A stretch of DNA of 64,000 nt, taken from contig NZ_RKIE01000002.1 of the NCBI RefSeq assembly GCF_003751785.1, positions 372,001 through 436,000 on the forward strand. The letters run 5' to 3'. Positions within the stretch are counted from its first letter, which is position 1. Each line of letters begins with the position of its first letter. This DNA is from Frigoribacterium sp. PhB160. Its GTDB lineage: Bacteria > Actinomycetota > Actinomycetes > Actinomycetales > Microbacteriaceae. Position numbers and translations under genes: made by a program. Shown here piece after piece: positions 27,747-37,132 of this stretch. Below the pieces are notes generated by a model, which was given only the letters and a program-made list of their open reading frames with translations, had not been told where the DNA came from and made no database searches.

Positions 27747-29084
27747 CTACACGGGTGCCGGTCGCGACAGCTGCGTGTCCACCCGGTCGACGAACCGCCG
27801 CATGCCGGCCGCGGCGTCGTCCTTGGCGAGGATCACCGACTGGATGCTGTCGAGGAAGTACGTCTGGAAGTCCGACCCCGAGCCGCTGAACCAGGCCGGC
27901 GGGTCGTAGTTCAGGTACGCGGCCGCCTCGGCGTAGTGCGACTGGGGGACGAGCACGGCGTACTCGCTGCTGTCGACGACCGGGCCGTAGGCGGGGATGT
28001 GCCCGGCCTGCGCCCACGAGATCGAGTCCTTCAGGATGGTCGAGACCATCTTGTAGACGTCCTCGCGCTTGGCGTCGTCCACCGTGCTCTGCCGGGGCAG
28101 CACGAAGGCGTGCGAGTCGGCGTAGACGGCGGGCGTGCCGAAGAGCGTGGGGATGATGCTCGCGTCGTAGGCGATGCCCGACGCCTCGGCGCTCGGGACC
28201 TCCCACACGCCCGTGAAGAGCATGCCGCTCTCGCCGGAGACGAACTCGGCGATGCCCGACTGGATGTCGCTGGCGGTCGCCATCGCGGTGCCGTCGGTGA
28301 GCTGCTGCATGAACTCGAGCGCCGTGACGGCGGCGGCCTCGTCGTACTCGACGGTGCGGCCCTCGCGCAGCACCATGTCGGCGCCCTGCTGCTTGTAGAA
28401 CGTGTAGAACATGCGCCAGAGCTGCGCGCCGTCGTTGAGGTAGCCCCACGACGCGCCGTGCTTGCCCGTCACGGCCTGCATCGCGTTCGCGACCTCGAGG
28501 AACTGCTCGGGGCTCGTGATCTCGACGAGCCGGTCGTCGGGCCCGAGGGCGCCGGCCTCGCGCGCGACGTCGGTGTTGTACAGCAGGATGAACGGGTGCG
28601 AGTCGAGCGCGACCGAGAACAGCTGGTCGCCGCTGAAGCCGGCCTTCCAGACGGCGGGCGCGAAGTCCTCCTCGCGCAGGCCGTACGACGCGAGCTTCTC
28701 GACGTCCCACGGGTCGAGCAGGCCGCCGGGGGCGTAGCCGGGCACGCGTGACGCGTGCATGATCGCCACGTCGGGGGCCCGGCCGCCGGCCGACGCCATC
28801 GCGAGCTTCGTGTAGTACGGGGTGCCCCAGGCGAGCACGGTCTGGGTCGCGACGAACTCGGGGTTCTGCTCGTTCGCCTGGTCGACGAGGGCGGACATCT
28901 TCACGCCGTCGCCCCCGCTCAGCAGGTGCCAGAACTTCAGCTGCTCGACCGTGGCGCCGGAGGCGGTGGTCGCGCCGGGCGCGCAGCCCGCGAGGGTGCC
29001 CACGGCCACCACGCTCAGGAGGCCGGCTGCGCCGAGGAGGATCGTGCGGCGGGACGGACCGGGGTTCGGTTCAGGGGGTGTCAT
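27747..29084 (-). CDS. Sugar-binding lipoprotein of the second ABC importer
   Basis: 445 residues. Signal with twin Arg (residues 12-13) and lipobox LAGC (Cys34), then a family 1 solute-binding fold: KFWHLLSGGDGVKMSALVDQ, PDVAIMHASRVPGYAPGGLL, and SGMLFTGVWEVPS. Probably captures arabinosides, judged from the downstream GH51 gene. AAGGAG is 9 bases before ATG 29084. First gene of the operon; a LacI-type operator lies about 40 bases upstream. Confidence 0.92.
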   Translation of the reverse strand: MTPPEPNPGPSRRTILLGAAGLLSVVAVGTLAGCAPGATTASGATVEQLKFWHLLSGGDGVKMSALVDQANEQNPEFVATQTVLAWGTPYYTKLAMASAGGRAPDVAIMHASRVPGYAPGGLLDPWDVEKLASYGLREEDFAPAVWKAGFSGDQLFSVALDSHPFILLYNTDVAREAGALGPDDRLVEITSPEQFLEVANAMQAVTGKHGASWGYLNDGAQLWRMFYTFYKQQGADMVLREGRTVEYDEAAAVTALEFMQQLTDGTAMATASDIQSGIAEFVSGESGMLFTGVWEVPSAEASGIAYDASIIPTLFGTPAVYADSHAFVLPRQSTVDDAKREDVYKMVSTILKDSISWAQAGHIPAYGPVVDSSEYAVLVPQSHYAEAAAYLNYDPPAWFSGSGSDFQTYFLDSIQSVILAKDDAAAGMRRFVDRVDTQLSRPAPV

Positions 29085-29124
29085 CGGTGGTCACTCCTTC
29101 GTGATGCGTCGACTGGCGACAGCA

Positions 29125-29138
29125 TTACATCGTTGTAA
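29125..29138. promoter_or_regulatory. LacI-type operator before the arabinoside importer
   Basis: TTACATCGTTGTAA: arms TTACA/TGTAA around a central CG. On the minus strand it lies between TTGCGC (-35-like) and TAATGC (-10-like), 16 bases apart, so a bound repressor would block the promoter. The probable binder is the LacI protein at 30217-31230. Confidence 0.65.
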
Positions 29139-29240
29139 CGCGAGCGCAAGCGCCGACGGCGACGGATGCGTCGGGCGGCCCGACGACGGAGGGGCCGCCC
29201 GCGCAGCTGCGCGGACGGCCCCTCGGCGGTGGTGCTCAGG

Positions 29241-30137
29241 TCACGGCGTGGGCATGCCGCCGTCGACGTGCAGGGTCTCGCCGACGACGTAGCTGGACTC
29301 GCCCGACGCCAGGAAGACGTAGGCGGGCGCGAGCTCGGCGGGCTGGCCCCAGCGGCCGAGGGCGGTCTGGCTGCCGACGTCGGGGAGGGCGTCCGACGGC
29401 TGGCCGCCGGCCGGCTGCAGCGGGGTCCAGATCGGGCCCGGGGCGACCGCGTTGACGCGGATGCCCTTCGGCGCGAGCTGCATGGCGAGGCCCTTCGAGA
29501 AGGTGTTGATGGCGGCCTTCGTCGACGCGTAGTCGACGAGCATCGGGGCCGGCTGGTACGCCTGGATCGACGTCGTGTTGATGATCGTCGAGCCGGGGGC
29601 GAGGTGCGGCAAGGCCGCCTTCGTGATCCAGAACATCGCGTAGACGTTGGTCTTGTACGTCTCGTCGAAGTTCTCGTCGTCGAGGTCGAGGAACTCCTCG
29701 ACGTGCTGCTGCTTGCCGGCGTTGTTGACGAGGATGTCGAGCCCGCCGAGGCCCTCGACGGCCTTCGCGACGAGGTCGAGGCAGAAGTCGTGGTCGGTGA
29801 TGTCGCCGGGCAGGGCGACGGCCTTCCGGCCCGCGGCCTCGACGAGTCCGACGATGCGCTGGGCGTCCTCCTCCTCCTCGGGCAGGTAGCTGATCGCGAC
29901 GTCGGCGCCCTCGCGGGCGTAGGCGATGGCGACGGCCGCGCCGATGCCGGAGTCGCCGCCGGTGACGAGGGCCTTGCGGCCCTCGAGGCGACCCGAGCCG
30001 CGGTACGTCTCCTCGCCGTGGTCGGCGGAGGAGGAGAGCTCCTCGTCGGTGCCGGCGCCCTCCAGGTACTGGGCCTTCGGCGTGATGTCGGCGAACTTCT
30101 TGGTGGGGTCTTCGAATGCGTACTGGTCAGCAGACAT
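29241..30137 (-). CDS. SDR family oxidoreductase, general-stress type
   Basis: 298 residues. About 50 extra N-terminal residues (FEDPTKKFADITPKAQYLEG) precede the Rossmann domain, the layout of YdaD/YhxC-like stress dehydrogenases. TGGDSGIGAAVAIAYAREGAD binds NADP(H); NNAG, Ser in NTTSIQAY, and Tyr/Lys in DYASTK are all intact. AGAGAGG lies 5 bases before ATG 30137. It sits between the importer operon and its probable regulator but need not take part in sugar use. Confidence 0.92.
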   Translation of the reverse strand: MSADQYAFEDPTKKFADITPKAQYLEGAGTDEELSSSADHGEETYRGSGRLEGRKALVTGGDSGIGAAVAIAYAREGADVAISYLPEEEEDAQRIVGLVEAAGRKAVALPGDITDHDFCLDLVAKAVEGLGGLDILVNNAGKQQHVEEFLDLDDENFDETYKTNVYAMFWITKAALPHLAPGSTIINTTSIQAYQPAPMLVDYASTKAAINTFSKGLAMQLAPKGIRVNAVAPGPIWTPLQPAGGQPSDALPDVGSQTALGRWGQPAELAPAYVFLASGESSYVVGETLHVDGGMPTP

Positions 30138-30216
30138 GGGTGCCTCTCTGTCTCGTGCTCGGGAGTGGCACGGTAGGCTGCTCCGCGCCTCCTCGTGAGG
30201 GGTTGACAGGCGGGGC

Positions 30217-31230
30217 TCAGCGCGGGGAGCGGGCGGTGCTCGCTCGGGGGACGACCTCGTGCGGGATGACGACGAGCTCGGGCGCCCGGTCGCGGTCGGC
30301 GATGCGCGCGGCGAGCAGCTCGAGGGCGCGCTCGGCGTAGAGGCGCTTGTCGAGCCCGACGGTGGTGAGCGGGGGCAGGGCGTAGCGGCCGTCGGCGACG
30401 TCGTCGAAGCCCGCGAGCGAGACGTCGTCGGGCACGCGGAGGCCCGCCTCCCACAGCGAGTGGCCCGCGCCGATGGCGAGCGAGTCGGTGAAGCAGAAGA
30501 GCGCGTCGGGGGCGTCGCCGTGCTCGAGGTGGCGGCGGACGGCGTCGGCCGCGGCCCCGGGCGACCACGCGGCGCAGGCCCAGCGCAGGTCGTCGCCGGT
30601 CGGCAGGCCGGCCGCGGCCATGGCCTGCGCCCAGCCGAGCGTCCGGGCCCGGGCCGTGGCGGTGTCGAGGCCCTCGCCCGAGGTGCCGAGCACCGCGATG
30701 CGCCGGTGCCCGAGCGCGATGAGGTGGTCGGTCATGTCGCGGGCGGCGGCGACGCTGTCGACCCGCACCTGGTCGACGAGGCTCTGCTCGACCTCGCCGA
30801 TGACGACGACCGGCGGCAGCGACTCGGCGCCGACGATCGCGCTCTCGTCGAGGCTGACCGGGTTCAGCACGAGGCCGTCGACGAGGTGCTCCTTGCCGCG
30901 GAGGAGCAGCTCGCGCTCGCGCTCCGGCCGCATGCCGGTCTGCTCGAGCTGCACCGACCAGCCCCGCTCGTGCGCGACCTCGACGAACCAGTGCGACATC
31001 TCGGCGCTGTAGGGCGTGGTCAGGTCGGGGAAGGCGAGCGCGATCGCCCCCGTGCGGCCGTTGCGGAGGCCGCGCGCGCTGAGGTTGGGCACGTAGGAGA
31101 GGGCGACCAGCGCCTCCTCGACCCTCGAGCGCGTGTCGGGGCTCACCGGGACGACGCCGTTGATGACGTTCGAGACCGTCTTCGGCGACACGCCGGCACG
31201 GGCCGCCACGTCCTTGACCGTCGCTCGCAT
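30217..31230 (-). CDS. LacI family transcriptional regulator
   Basis: 337 residues. DNA-binding head VKDVAARAGVSPKTVSNVINGVV (residues 5-27) and hinge YVPNLSARGLRNGRTG; effector domain with SLAGFDDVADGRYALPPLTTVG near the end. Likely represses the GH51 and importer genes in response to an arabinoside. ATG 31230 stands 6 bases after TAGCCT; GTG 31233 is a possible start one codon earlier. It begins 20 bases after the hrpA stop. Confidence 0.92.
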   Translation of the reverse strand: MRATVKDVAARAGVSPKTVSNVINGVVPVSPDTRSRVEEALVALSYVPNLSARGLRNGRTGAIALAFPDLTTPYSAEMSHWFVEVAHERGWSVQLEQTGMRPERERELLLRGKEHLVDGLVLNPVSLDESAIVGAESLPPVVVIGEVEQSLVDQVRVDSVAAARDMTDHLIALGHRRIAVLGTSGEGLDTATARARTLGWAQAMAAAGLPTGDDLRWACAAWSPGAAADAVRRHLEHGDAPDALFCFTDSLAIGAGHSLWEAGLRVPDDVSLAGFDDVADGRYALPPLTTVGLDKRLYAERALELLAARIADRDRAPELVVIPHEVVPRASTARSPR

Positions 31231-31236
31231 CACGCC

Positions 31237-31242
31237 AGGCTA
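31237..31242 (-). promoter_or_regulatory. Putative -10 hexamer for the second LacI gene
   Basis: TAGCCT on the minus strand, 6 bases before ATG 31230; no ribosome binding site. Confidence 0.4.
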
Positions 31243-31250
31243 GTGCGCGG

Positions 31251-34200
31251 TCAGACCGAGGCGAGCACCTTCGCGATGCGCTGCAGCGAGACGCTCTCGC
31301 TCGGCCGGAGGTCTTGGGCGAAGAGGCTGAGGCGGAACTCCTCGAGCAGCCACCGGGCACGGACGAGGGCCGGAGGCGCGGCGTCGGTCGGCGGGAACGT
31401 CCCGCCCGCCTCCTCGTAACGCTCCGTCGCCTGCTGCACCTCGGTGAGCCAGGCGCGGTCGCGCGAGGGCGCCTCGAGCAGCTTCGCCGTGCGGCGGGTG
31501 ATGCCGACCAGGTAGACCGGCACCCGTTGGAGCTGCTGCAGGCCCGTCGCGGAGACGAAGCCCGGGTACACGAGCCGGTCGCGCTGCTGCCGCATGTCGG
31601 TGAGCGCCGTGAGCAGGGCCATCGAGGTCGCCGACCTCATCGCCTTGTCGGCGTCGCGCGCCGCGGTCAGGGTGCGGGCGACGAGCGACACGGTCTGGAA
31701 CATGGAGTCCATGACCGCGGCCGAGACCCGGTCGCGCACCGTGAGGAACTCCTTCTTCGTGTACAGCTGTCCGTCGGGCTTCACCCGTCGCAGCACGTCG
31801 TCGACGACCGCCACGAGGCAGTCGGCGAAGAGCGCGGCCGTGTTCTGGTACGGGCTCGTCGCGAGGATCAGCTTCTCGGGCGCCGTCAGGTGCTGCTGCA
31901 CGTAGGCCACCGGGCTGGGGACGGCGAGCATGAGGAGGCGGCGCACGCCCCGCGGGGTCTCGCGCGCCTGGTCGGCGGGCGTCGCCATGAGCCGGATCGC
32001 GACCGAGGCGCCCTCGTCGACGAGGGCCGGGTAGGCCCGGATGACGGTCTCGCCGTGCCGCGTGTCGACGACGGTCGGCAGCTCGTCGAAGTCCCAGGTC
32101 GTGATGCCCGAGCGCTCGATGGCGTTCGGCACGGGGCGCGCGGCGGCGGGGTCTGCGGGGCCGCCGCGTCCGCGCCGGCCTCGACCCGCGCCTCCGGCGC
32201 CCTGCGTCACCCGGGCGACGCTCTCGCGGGCGTCGTCGCCGAGGCGCTGCTGGAGGGCGTCGAGGCGCTTGTCGGACCCCACCGTGCGGCCGCGCTCGTC
32301 GACGACCGACCACGTCACGCGCAGGTGCGCGGGCACCCGGTCGAGGTCGAAGTCGTCGGCCGTCACGGGCGCGTAGGTGAGCTTCTTGATGACGCGGGCG
32401 AGGGTCGCGGTGAACGGCTCGTCGACGTCGCCCGGGGTATCGGTCGGCAGCTCGGCCGTGATCTTCGCCGCCCAGTCGGCCGCGGGCACGACGTTCTTGC
32501 GCAGCTGCTTGGGCAACGACTTGATGAGCGAGGTCACGAGCTCGTCGCGGAGGCCCGGCACCTGCCAGTCGAAGCCCACGGGCCGGAGGCGCGCGAGCAG
32601 CGGCAGCGGCACCACGACGGTCACCCCGTCGTCCTCCGCCCCGGGCTCGAACTTGTAGCGGAGCGTCAGCGTCTGGTCGCCCTGCCGCCACGTGTCGGGG
32701 AAGGCCGCCTCGTCGACGTCGGGCTCGTCGTCGCCGAGGAGGTCGGCGGCGGTCATGGTGAGGAGGTCGGGCGTCTCGGCCTTCGCCTTCCGCCACCAGC
32801 CCTCGAAGTCGCGCGTGCTCGCGACGTCGGCGGGGATGCGCCGCTGGAAGAACTCGAACTGCGCGTCGCCGTCGACGAGGATGTCGCGGCGGCGGGTGCG
32901 CTCCTCGACCTCGGTGAGCTCGCGGACGAGGTCGGCGTTGGCCTTCTCGAACGACTGCCGCGACTCCCAGTCGCCCTCGACGAGGGCGTGCCGGATGAAC
33001 AGCTCGCGGGCGTACCCGGGGTCGATGCGCGAGAACTGGATGCGGCGCCGCTCGACGATCGGCACGCCGTAGAGCGTCACGCGCTCGTAGGCCACGACGG
33101 CGCCCTGCTTCTTCTCCCAGTGCGGCTCGCCGTAGCTGCGCTTCACGAGGTCGGGGGCGAGCGGCTCGGCCCACGCGGGGTCGATGACGCCGGCGACGCG
33201 GGCGAAGAGGCGGCTCGTCTCGACGAGCTCGGCGCTCATGATCGCGGCGGGCTGCTTCTTCGCGAGGCTGCTGCCGGGGAAGAGCAGGAAGCGCGTCTGG
33301 CGGGCGCCGACGTAGTCCTTCTTCTGCGGGTCGAGCAGGCCGATCTGGCTGAGCAGGCCGGCGAGCAGGCTGCGGTGCACCCCGTCGGGGTTCGCGCTGC
33401 GCTCGCCGATGTGCAGGCCGAGCGGGCGGGCGGCGCGGGTGAGCTGGCGGTAGACGTCCTGCCACTCGCGGACGCGGAGGTAGTTGAGGAACTCCTCGCG
33501 GCAGAGGCGCTTGAAGGCGTTGCCGCTGAGCTCCTGCTGCTTGTCTTCGAGGTACTCGAAGAGGTTGAGCAGGCTGAGGAAGTCGCCCTTGGGGTCCTTG
33601 AAGCGCGAGTGCTTCTCGTCGGCCTGCGCGCGACGCTCGAGGGGGCGCTCTCGGGGGTCTTGGATGCTGAGCGCGGCGACGATCGCGATGACCTCGCGCG
33701 TGGTGCCCTGCGTCTTCGACTCGATCACCATGCGGGCGAGGCGGGGGTCGATCGGCAGGCGCGTGAGCTGCTTGCCGACGCGCGTGATCTGCGGCTTCGA
33801 GCCGTCGTGGCCGCCCTGCGTGACGGCGCCGAGCTCGCGGAGGAGGTCGAGGCCGTCCTTGATGCCGCGCGAGTCCGGCGGCTGCAGGAAGGGGAACGCC
33901 GAGATCTCGCCGAGGCCGAGCGAGATCATCTGGAGGATGACCGCCGCGAGGTTGGTGCGGAGGATCTCGGGCTCGGTGAACTCGGGACGCTTGCCGAAGT
34001 CGGTCTCGCTGTAGAGCCGGATCGCGATGCCGCTGCTCGTGCGGCCGGAGCGGCCCGAGCGCTGGTTCGCGCTCGCCTGCGAGATGGCCTCGATGGGGAG
34101 GCGCTGCACCTTGGCCCGGGTCGAGTAGCGGCTGATGCGGGCGGTGCCGGCGTCGATGACGTACTTGATGCCGGGCACGGTGAGGCTCGTCTCGGCGACG

Positions 34201-35198
34201 TTGGTCGCGAGGACGATGCGGCGACGGGTGCCCGCCGTGGTGCTCGGCTGGAAGACGCGGTGCTGGTCGGCGGCGCTGAGCCGGCCGTAGAGCGGGAGCA
34301 CCTCGGTGTGGGGGAGGTTCCGGCCCCGGATGGCGTCCTCGGCGTCGCGGATCTCGTTCTCGCCGCTGAGGAAGACGAGCACGTCGCCGCTGCTCTCACG
34401 GGCGAGCTCGTCGAGGGCCTCGTTGATGCCCTGGAGGTAGTCCTTGTCGTCGGCGCGCTGCGGACGGTCGGAGCCGCCGCGGCCGTCGCGGGGGCGGCGG
34501 GGTGCCTCGTCGGGGTCGTCGTCGGGGTCGCCGCCGTCGCCGTCGCTGGTGTCGTCCGCCACGAGCGGCCGGTAGCGGATCTCGACCGGGTACGTGCGAC
34601 CGGAGACCTCGACGACGGGGGCGTCGTCGAAGTGCCGCGAGAACGACTGCGGGTCGATCGTCGCGCTGGTGATGATCAGCTTGAGGTCGGGTCGGCGGGG
34701 CAGCAGCTGCTTCAGGTACCCGAGCAGGAAGTCGATGGTGAGGCTGCGCTCGTGGGCCTCGTCGATGATGATCGTGTCGTAGCGGGTGAGGTCGCGGTCG
34801 AAGTGGATCTCGTTCAGCAGGATGCCGTCGGTCATCAGCTTGATCTGCGTGTCGGCCGACACCTTGTCGGTGAACCGCACCTGGTAGCCGACGAGGCCGC
34901 CGACCTCGTCGCCGAGCTCCTCGGCGATGCGCTCGCTGATGGTGCGGGCGGCGATGCGCCGGGGCTGGGTGTGCCCGATGCTCGTGCGACCGAGCTCGAG
35001 GCAGATCTTCGGCAGCTGCGTCGTCTTGCCCGAGCCGGTCGCGCCGGCCACGATGACGACCTGGTTGTCGCGGATCGCGGCGGCGATGTCGTCGCGTCGC
35101 TGGCTGACGGGCAGCTCGGCCGGGTAGGTGATGACCGGCGGGGTGCGCGGGGTGCGCGGGGCGGCCGGGGTGCGCGGCGCGGGCTGGGTGGGTGGCAT
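31251..35198 (-). CDS. hrpA: ATP-dependent RNA helicase HrpA
   Basis: 1315 residues, the full length of bacterial HrpA. DEAH-box order: Walker A GATGSGKTTQLPK (near residue 52), TQPRRIAA, motif II DEAH (near 146), SAT, motif V GTARISRY-type region, motif VI QRSGRSGRTSSG (near 380), then HA2/OB and DUF3418 C-terminal regions. Acts in RNA and ribosome rescue. A glycine/arginine-rich linker near residue 1000 (GAGGAGRGRRGRGG) contains the dispersed GGAGGCGCG motif and looks like an extra segment. A second low-complexity acidic/arginine linker is near 210-240. Confidence 0.95.
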   Translation of the reverse strand: MPPTQPAPRTPAAPRTPRTPPVITYPAELPVSQRRDDIAAAIRDNQVVIVAGATGSGKTTQLPKICLELGRTSIGHTQPRRIAARTISERIAEELGDEVGGLVGYQVRFTDKVSADTQIKLMTDGILLNEIHFDRDLTRYDTIIIDEAHERSLTIDFLLGYLKQLLPRRPDLKLIITSATIDPQSFSRHFDDAPVVEVSGRTYPVEIRYRPLVADDTSDGDGGDPDDDPDEAPRRPRDGRGGSDRPQRADDKDYLQGINEALDELARESSGDVLVFLSGENEIRDAEDAIRGRNLPHTEVLPLYGRLSAADQHRVFQPSTTAGTRRRIVLATNVAETSLTVPGIKYVIDAGTARISRYSTRAKVQRLPIEAISQASANQRSGRSGRTSSGIAIRLYSETDFGKRPEFTEPEILRTNLAAVILQMISLGLGEISAFPFLQPPDSRGIKDGLDLLRELGAVTQGGHDGSKPQITRVGKQLTRLPIDPRLARMVIESKTQGTTREVIAIVAALSIQDPRERPLERRAQADEKHSRFKDPKGDFLSLLNLFEYLEDKQQELSGNAFKRLCREEFLNYLRVREWQDVYRQLTRAARPLGLHIGERSANPDGVHRSLLAGLLSQIGLLDPQKKDYVGARQTRFLLFPGSSLAKKQPAAIMSAELVETSRLFARVAGVIDPAWAEPLAPDLVKRSYGEPHWEKKQGAVVAYERVTLYGVPIVERRRIQFSRIDPGYARELFIRHALVEGDWESRQSFEKANADLVRELTEVEERTRRRDILVDGDAQFEFFQRRIPADVASTRDFEGWWRKAKAETPDLLTMTAADLLGDDEPDVDEAAFPDTWRQGDQTLTLRYKFEPGAEDDGVTVVVPLPLLARLRPVGFDWQVPGLRDELVTSLIKSLPKQLRKNVVPAADWAAKITAELPTDTPGDVDEPFTATLARVIKKLTYAPVTADDFDLDRVPAHLRVTWSVVDERGRTVGSDKRLDALQQRLGDDARESVARVTQGAGGAGRGRRGRGGPADPAAARPVPNAIERSGITTWDFDELPTVVDTRHGETVIRAYPALVDEGASVAIRLMATPADQARETPRGVRRLLMLAVPSPVAYVQQHLTAPEKLILATSPYQNTAALFADCLVAVVDDVLRRVKPDGQLYTKKEFLTVRDRVSAAVMDSMFQTVSLVARTLTAARDADKAMRSATSMALLTALTDMRQQRDRLVYPGFVSATGLQQLQRVPVYLVGITRRTAKLLEAPSRDRAWLTEVQQATERYEEAGGTFPPTDAAPPALVRARWLLEEFRLSLFAQDLRPSESVSLQRIAKVLASV

Positions 35199-35426
35199 GA
35201 CCCTCCATGTTAAGCCGCCCCGGCTGGGGAGCGGGAGGGGCGCCGACCCCTCCCCGGGCGCTGCCGAGCGGTCGCGACCTCAGCGCCCGCGGGGTCGGCC
35301 GGAGCCACGACTCCGGCGACGGCAGCAGCAGCATGGAGTAGCGCGTCGCCAGGACCGCCCCGGGTGAGCGGACCTCGGGGACGTATGATCCGGGGGACTC
35401 GATCGTCGACGGAGACGGAGAACACG

Positions 35427-37043
35427 ATGACCAGCACCCTCACCAGCCCGAGCGGCACCGCGAGCGAGAGAGGGCACAGGCGCGGGCACGCGACCGCGTC
35501 GGTCGCCGCGATCCTCGCCGAGTCGGCGCAGCGGTACCCCGACGACGTCGCGATCGTCGTCGGCGAGGAGCGCACCACCTACTCGCAGCTCTGGTCGCAG
35601 ACGCTCGGCTACGCCGGGGCCCTGCGCTCCAAGGGCGTCGGCGAGGGCTCCCGGGTCGCCATGCTCGTCCCCAACGTCGCCGACTTCGCCCGCGTCTACT
35701 ACGCGGTGCTCGCCCTCGGCGCCGTCGTCGTGCCGGTGCACGCCCTGCTCAAGCGGCACGAGATCGAGTACGTCCTGCGCGACAGCGAGGCGACGATGCT
35801 CGTCTGCGCCGCACCGCTGCTCGCCGAGGGCGCGGCCGGGGCGCAGCTGGCGGAGGTCGACGTCGTGACGGTGCTCGCGCCTCCGGAGTCCGTCGACCCG
35901 CACGGAACCGGGCACGACCGGCTGGAGGCGCTGGCCGAGTCGGCCGAGCCGCTCGCCACGTACGTCCCCCGCGACCCGTTCGACACGGCGACCATCCTCT
36001 ACACGAGCGGCACCACGGGCCAGCCGAAGGGCGCCGAGGGCTCGCACCTCGCCCTCATCGAGCAGGTGAACACCAACCTCATGGGCACCTTCGACATGAA
36101 GCGCGGAGACGTGCTGCTCGGGGCGCTGCCGCTCTTCCACACCTTCGGGCAGACCTGCACGATGAACACCGGGTTCCGGGCCGGCGCCACGATCGTCATG
36201 GTGCCGAGGTTCACCGGCGACGCGGCGCTCGCCGCGCTCGTCGAGCACGGCTGCGAGATCTTCATGGGCGTGCCGACCATGTACATGGCGCTGCTCGACG
36301 CCGCGGGCCGCAGCGACGCCCGACCGCCCCTGCGCTACGCGATCTCGGGCGGGGCCTCGCTGCACCTCGCGGTGCTGCAGCGCTTCGAGCAGGTCTTCGG
36401 CGCGCCCGTGCACGAGGGCTACGGGCTCACCGAGACGAGCCCGGTCGCCACGTTCAACCACGTCGGCCGACCGCCCCGCCCCGGCACCATCGGCACGCCG
36501 ATCTGGGGCGTCGACGTCGAGATCGCCGACCCCGCGTCCGCCGACTCGATCGTGCTGCTGCCCCGCGGCGAGATCGGCGAGCTCGTGATCCGCGGCCACA
36601 ACCTCATGAACGGCTACCTCAACCGCCCCGACGACACGGCCGAGGCCATCGTCGACGGCTGGTTCCGCACGGGCGACCTCGGCACGAAGGACGACGACGG
36701 CTACCTCACGGTCGTCGACCGGACGAAGGACATGATCATCCGCAACGGCTACAACGTCTACCCGCGGCAGGTCGAGGAGGTGCTCGCCCAGCACGACGAC
36801 GTGACCATGGCCGCCGTCTTCGGCGTGCCCCACGAGACCCACGGCCAGGAGGTCGAGGCGGCGGTCGTGCTCCGCCCCGGCTCCACCGTCACGCCCGAGG
36901 AGCTCGTCGCGTTCGTCTCGGACGAGATCGCGGCCTACAAATTCCCCCGCGTGGTGCACGTCGTCGACGCGCTGCCGCTCGGGCCGAGCGGCAAGATCCT
37001 CAAGCGTGAGCTCGTCGAGCGCTTCGCGGCACCCCCGGCCTGA
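35427..37043 (+). CDS. AMP-dependent acyl-CoA ligase (long-chain fatty acid-CoA ligase type)
   Basis: 538 residues. Adenylate-forming enzyme: P-loop-like YTSGTTGQPKGAEGSH (near residue 195), EGYGLTETSP (near 330), GWFRTGDLG, and catalytic Lys in LPLGPSGKILKREL near the end. Activates a carboxylic acid to acyl-CoA; substrate uncertain. It is about 90 residues shorter than PrpE-type propionyl-CoA synthetases, so despite lying upstream of prpDBC it is more FadD-like. ATG 35427 follows GGAG at good spacing, with TATGAT (35384-35389) as a possible -10. Confidence 0.9.
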   Translation: MTSTLTSPSGTASERGHRRGHATASVAAILAESAQRYPDDVAIVVGEERTTYSQLWSQTLGYAGALRSKGVGEGSRVAMLVPNVADFARVYYAVLALGAVVVPVHALLKRHEIEYVLRDSEATMLVCAAPLLAEGAAGAQLAEVDVVTVLAPPESVDPHGTGHDRLEALAESAEPLATYVPRDPFDTATILYTSGTTGQPKGAEGSHLALIEQVNTNLMGTFDMKRGDVLLGALPLFHTFGQTCTMNTGFRAGATIVMVPRFTGDAALAALVEHGCEIFMGVPTMYMALLDAAGRSDARPPLRYAISGGASLHLAVLQRFEQVFGAPVHEGYGLTETSPVATFNHVGRPPRPGTIGTPIWGVDVEIADPASADSIVLLPRGEIGELVIRGHNLMNGYLNRPDDTAEAIVDGWFRTGDLGTKDDDGYLTVVDRTKDMIIRNGYNVYPRQVEEVLAQHDDVTMAAVFGVPHETHGQEVEAAVVLRPGSTVTPEELVAFVSDEIAAYKFPRVVHVVDALPLGPSGKILKRELVERFAAPPA

Positions 37044-37054
37044 GGGCCGCCCCC

Positions 37055-37084
37055 GGCCCGACGTCCCCCCGGGGCCGTCGGGCC
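37055..37084 (+). terminator. Hairpin after the acyl-CoA ligase gene
   Basis: 9-bp perfect stem 37055-37063/37076-37084 with a 12-base C/G-rich loop, 12 bases past the stop. Confidence 0.5.
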
Positions 37085-37118
37085 GGGCCGGGCCTGCTCG
37101 GCGCAGCCCGACGCTCGG

Positions 37119-37124
37119 TAGGCT
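37119..37124 (+). promoter_or_regulatory. Putative -10 hexamer for the EamA transporter
   Basis: TAGGCT, 8 bases before GTG 37133; no Shine-Dalgarno sequence. Confidence 0.35.
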
Positions 37125-37132
37125 CGGGCCCC

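Noticed and set aside
31314-35213. 1299-codon rightward frame opposite hrpA
   Set aside because: The leftward frame is a full-length HrpA with DEAH motifs; the opposite frame is a shadow.
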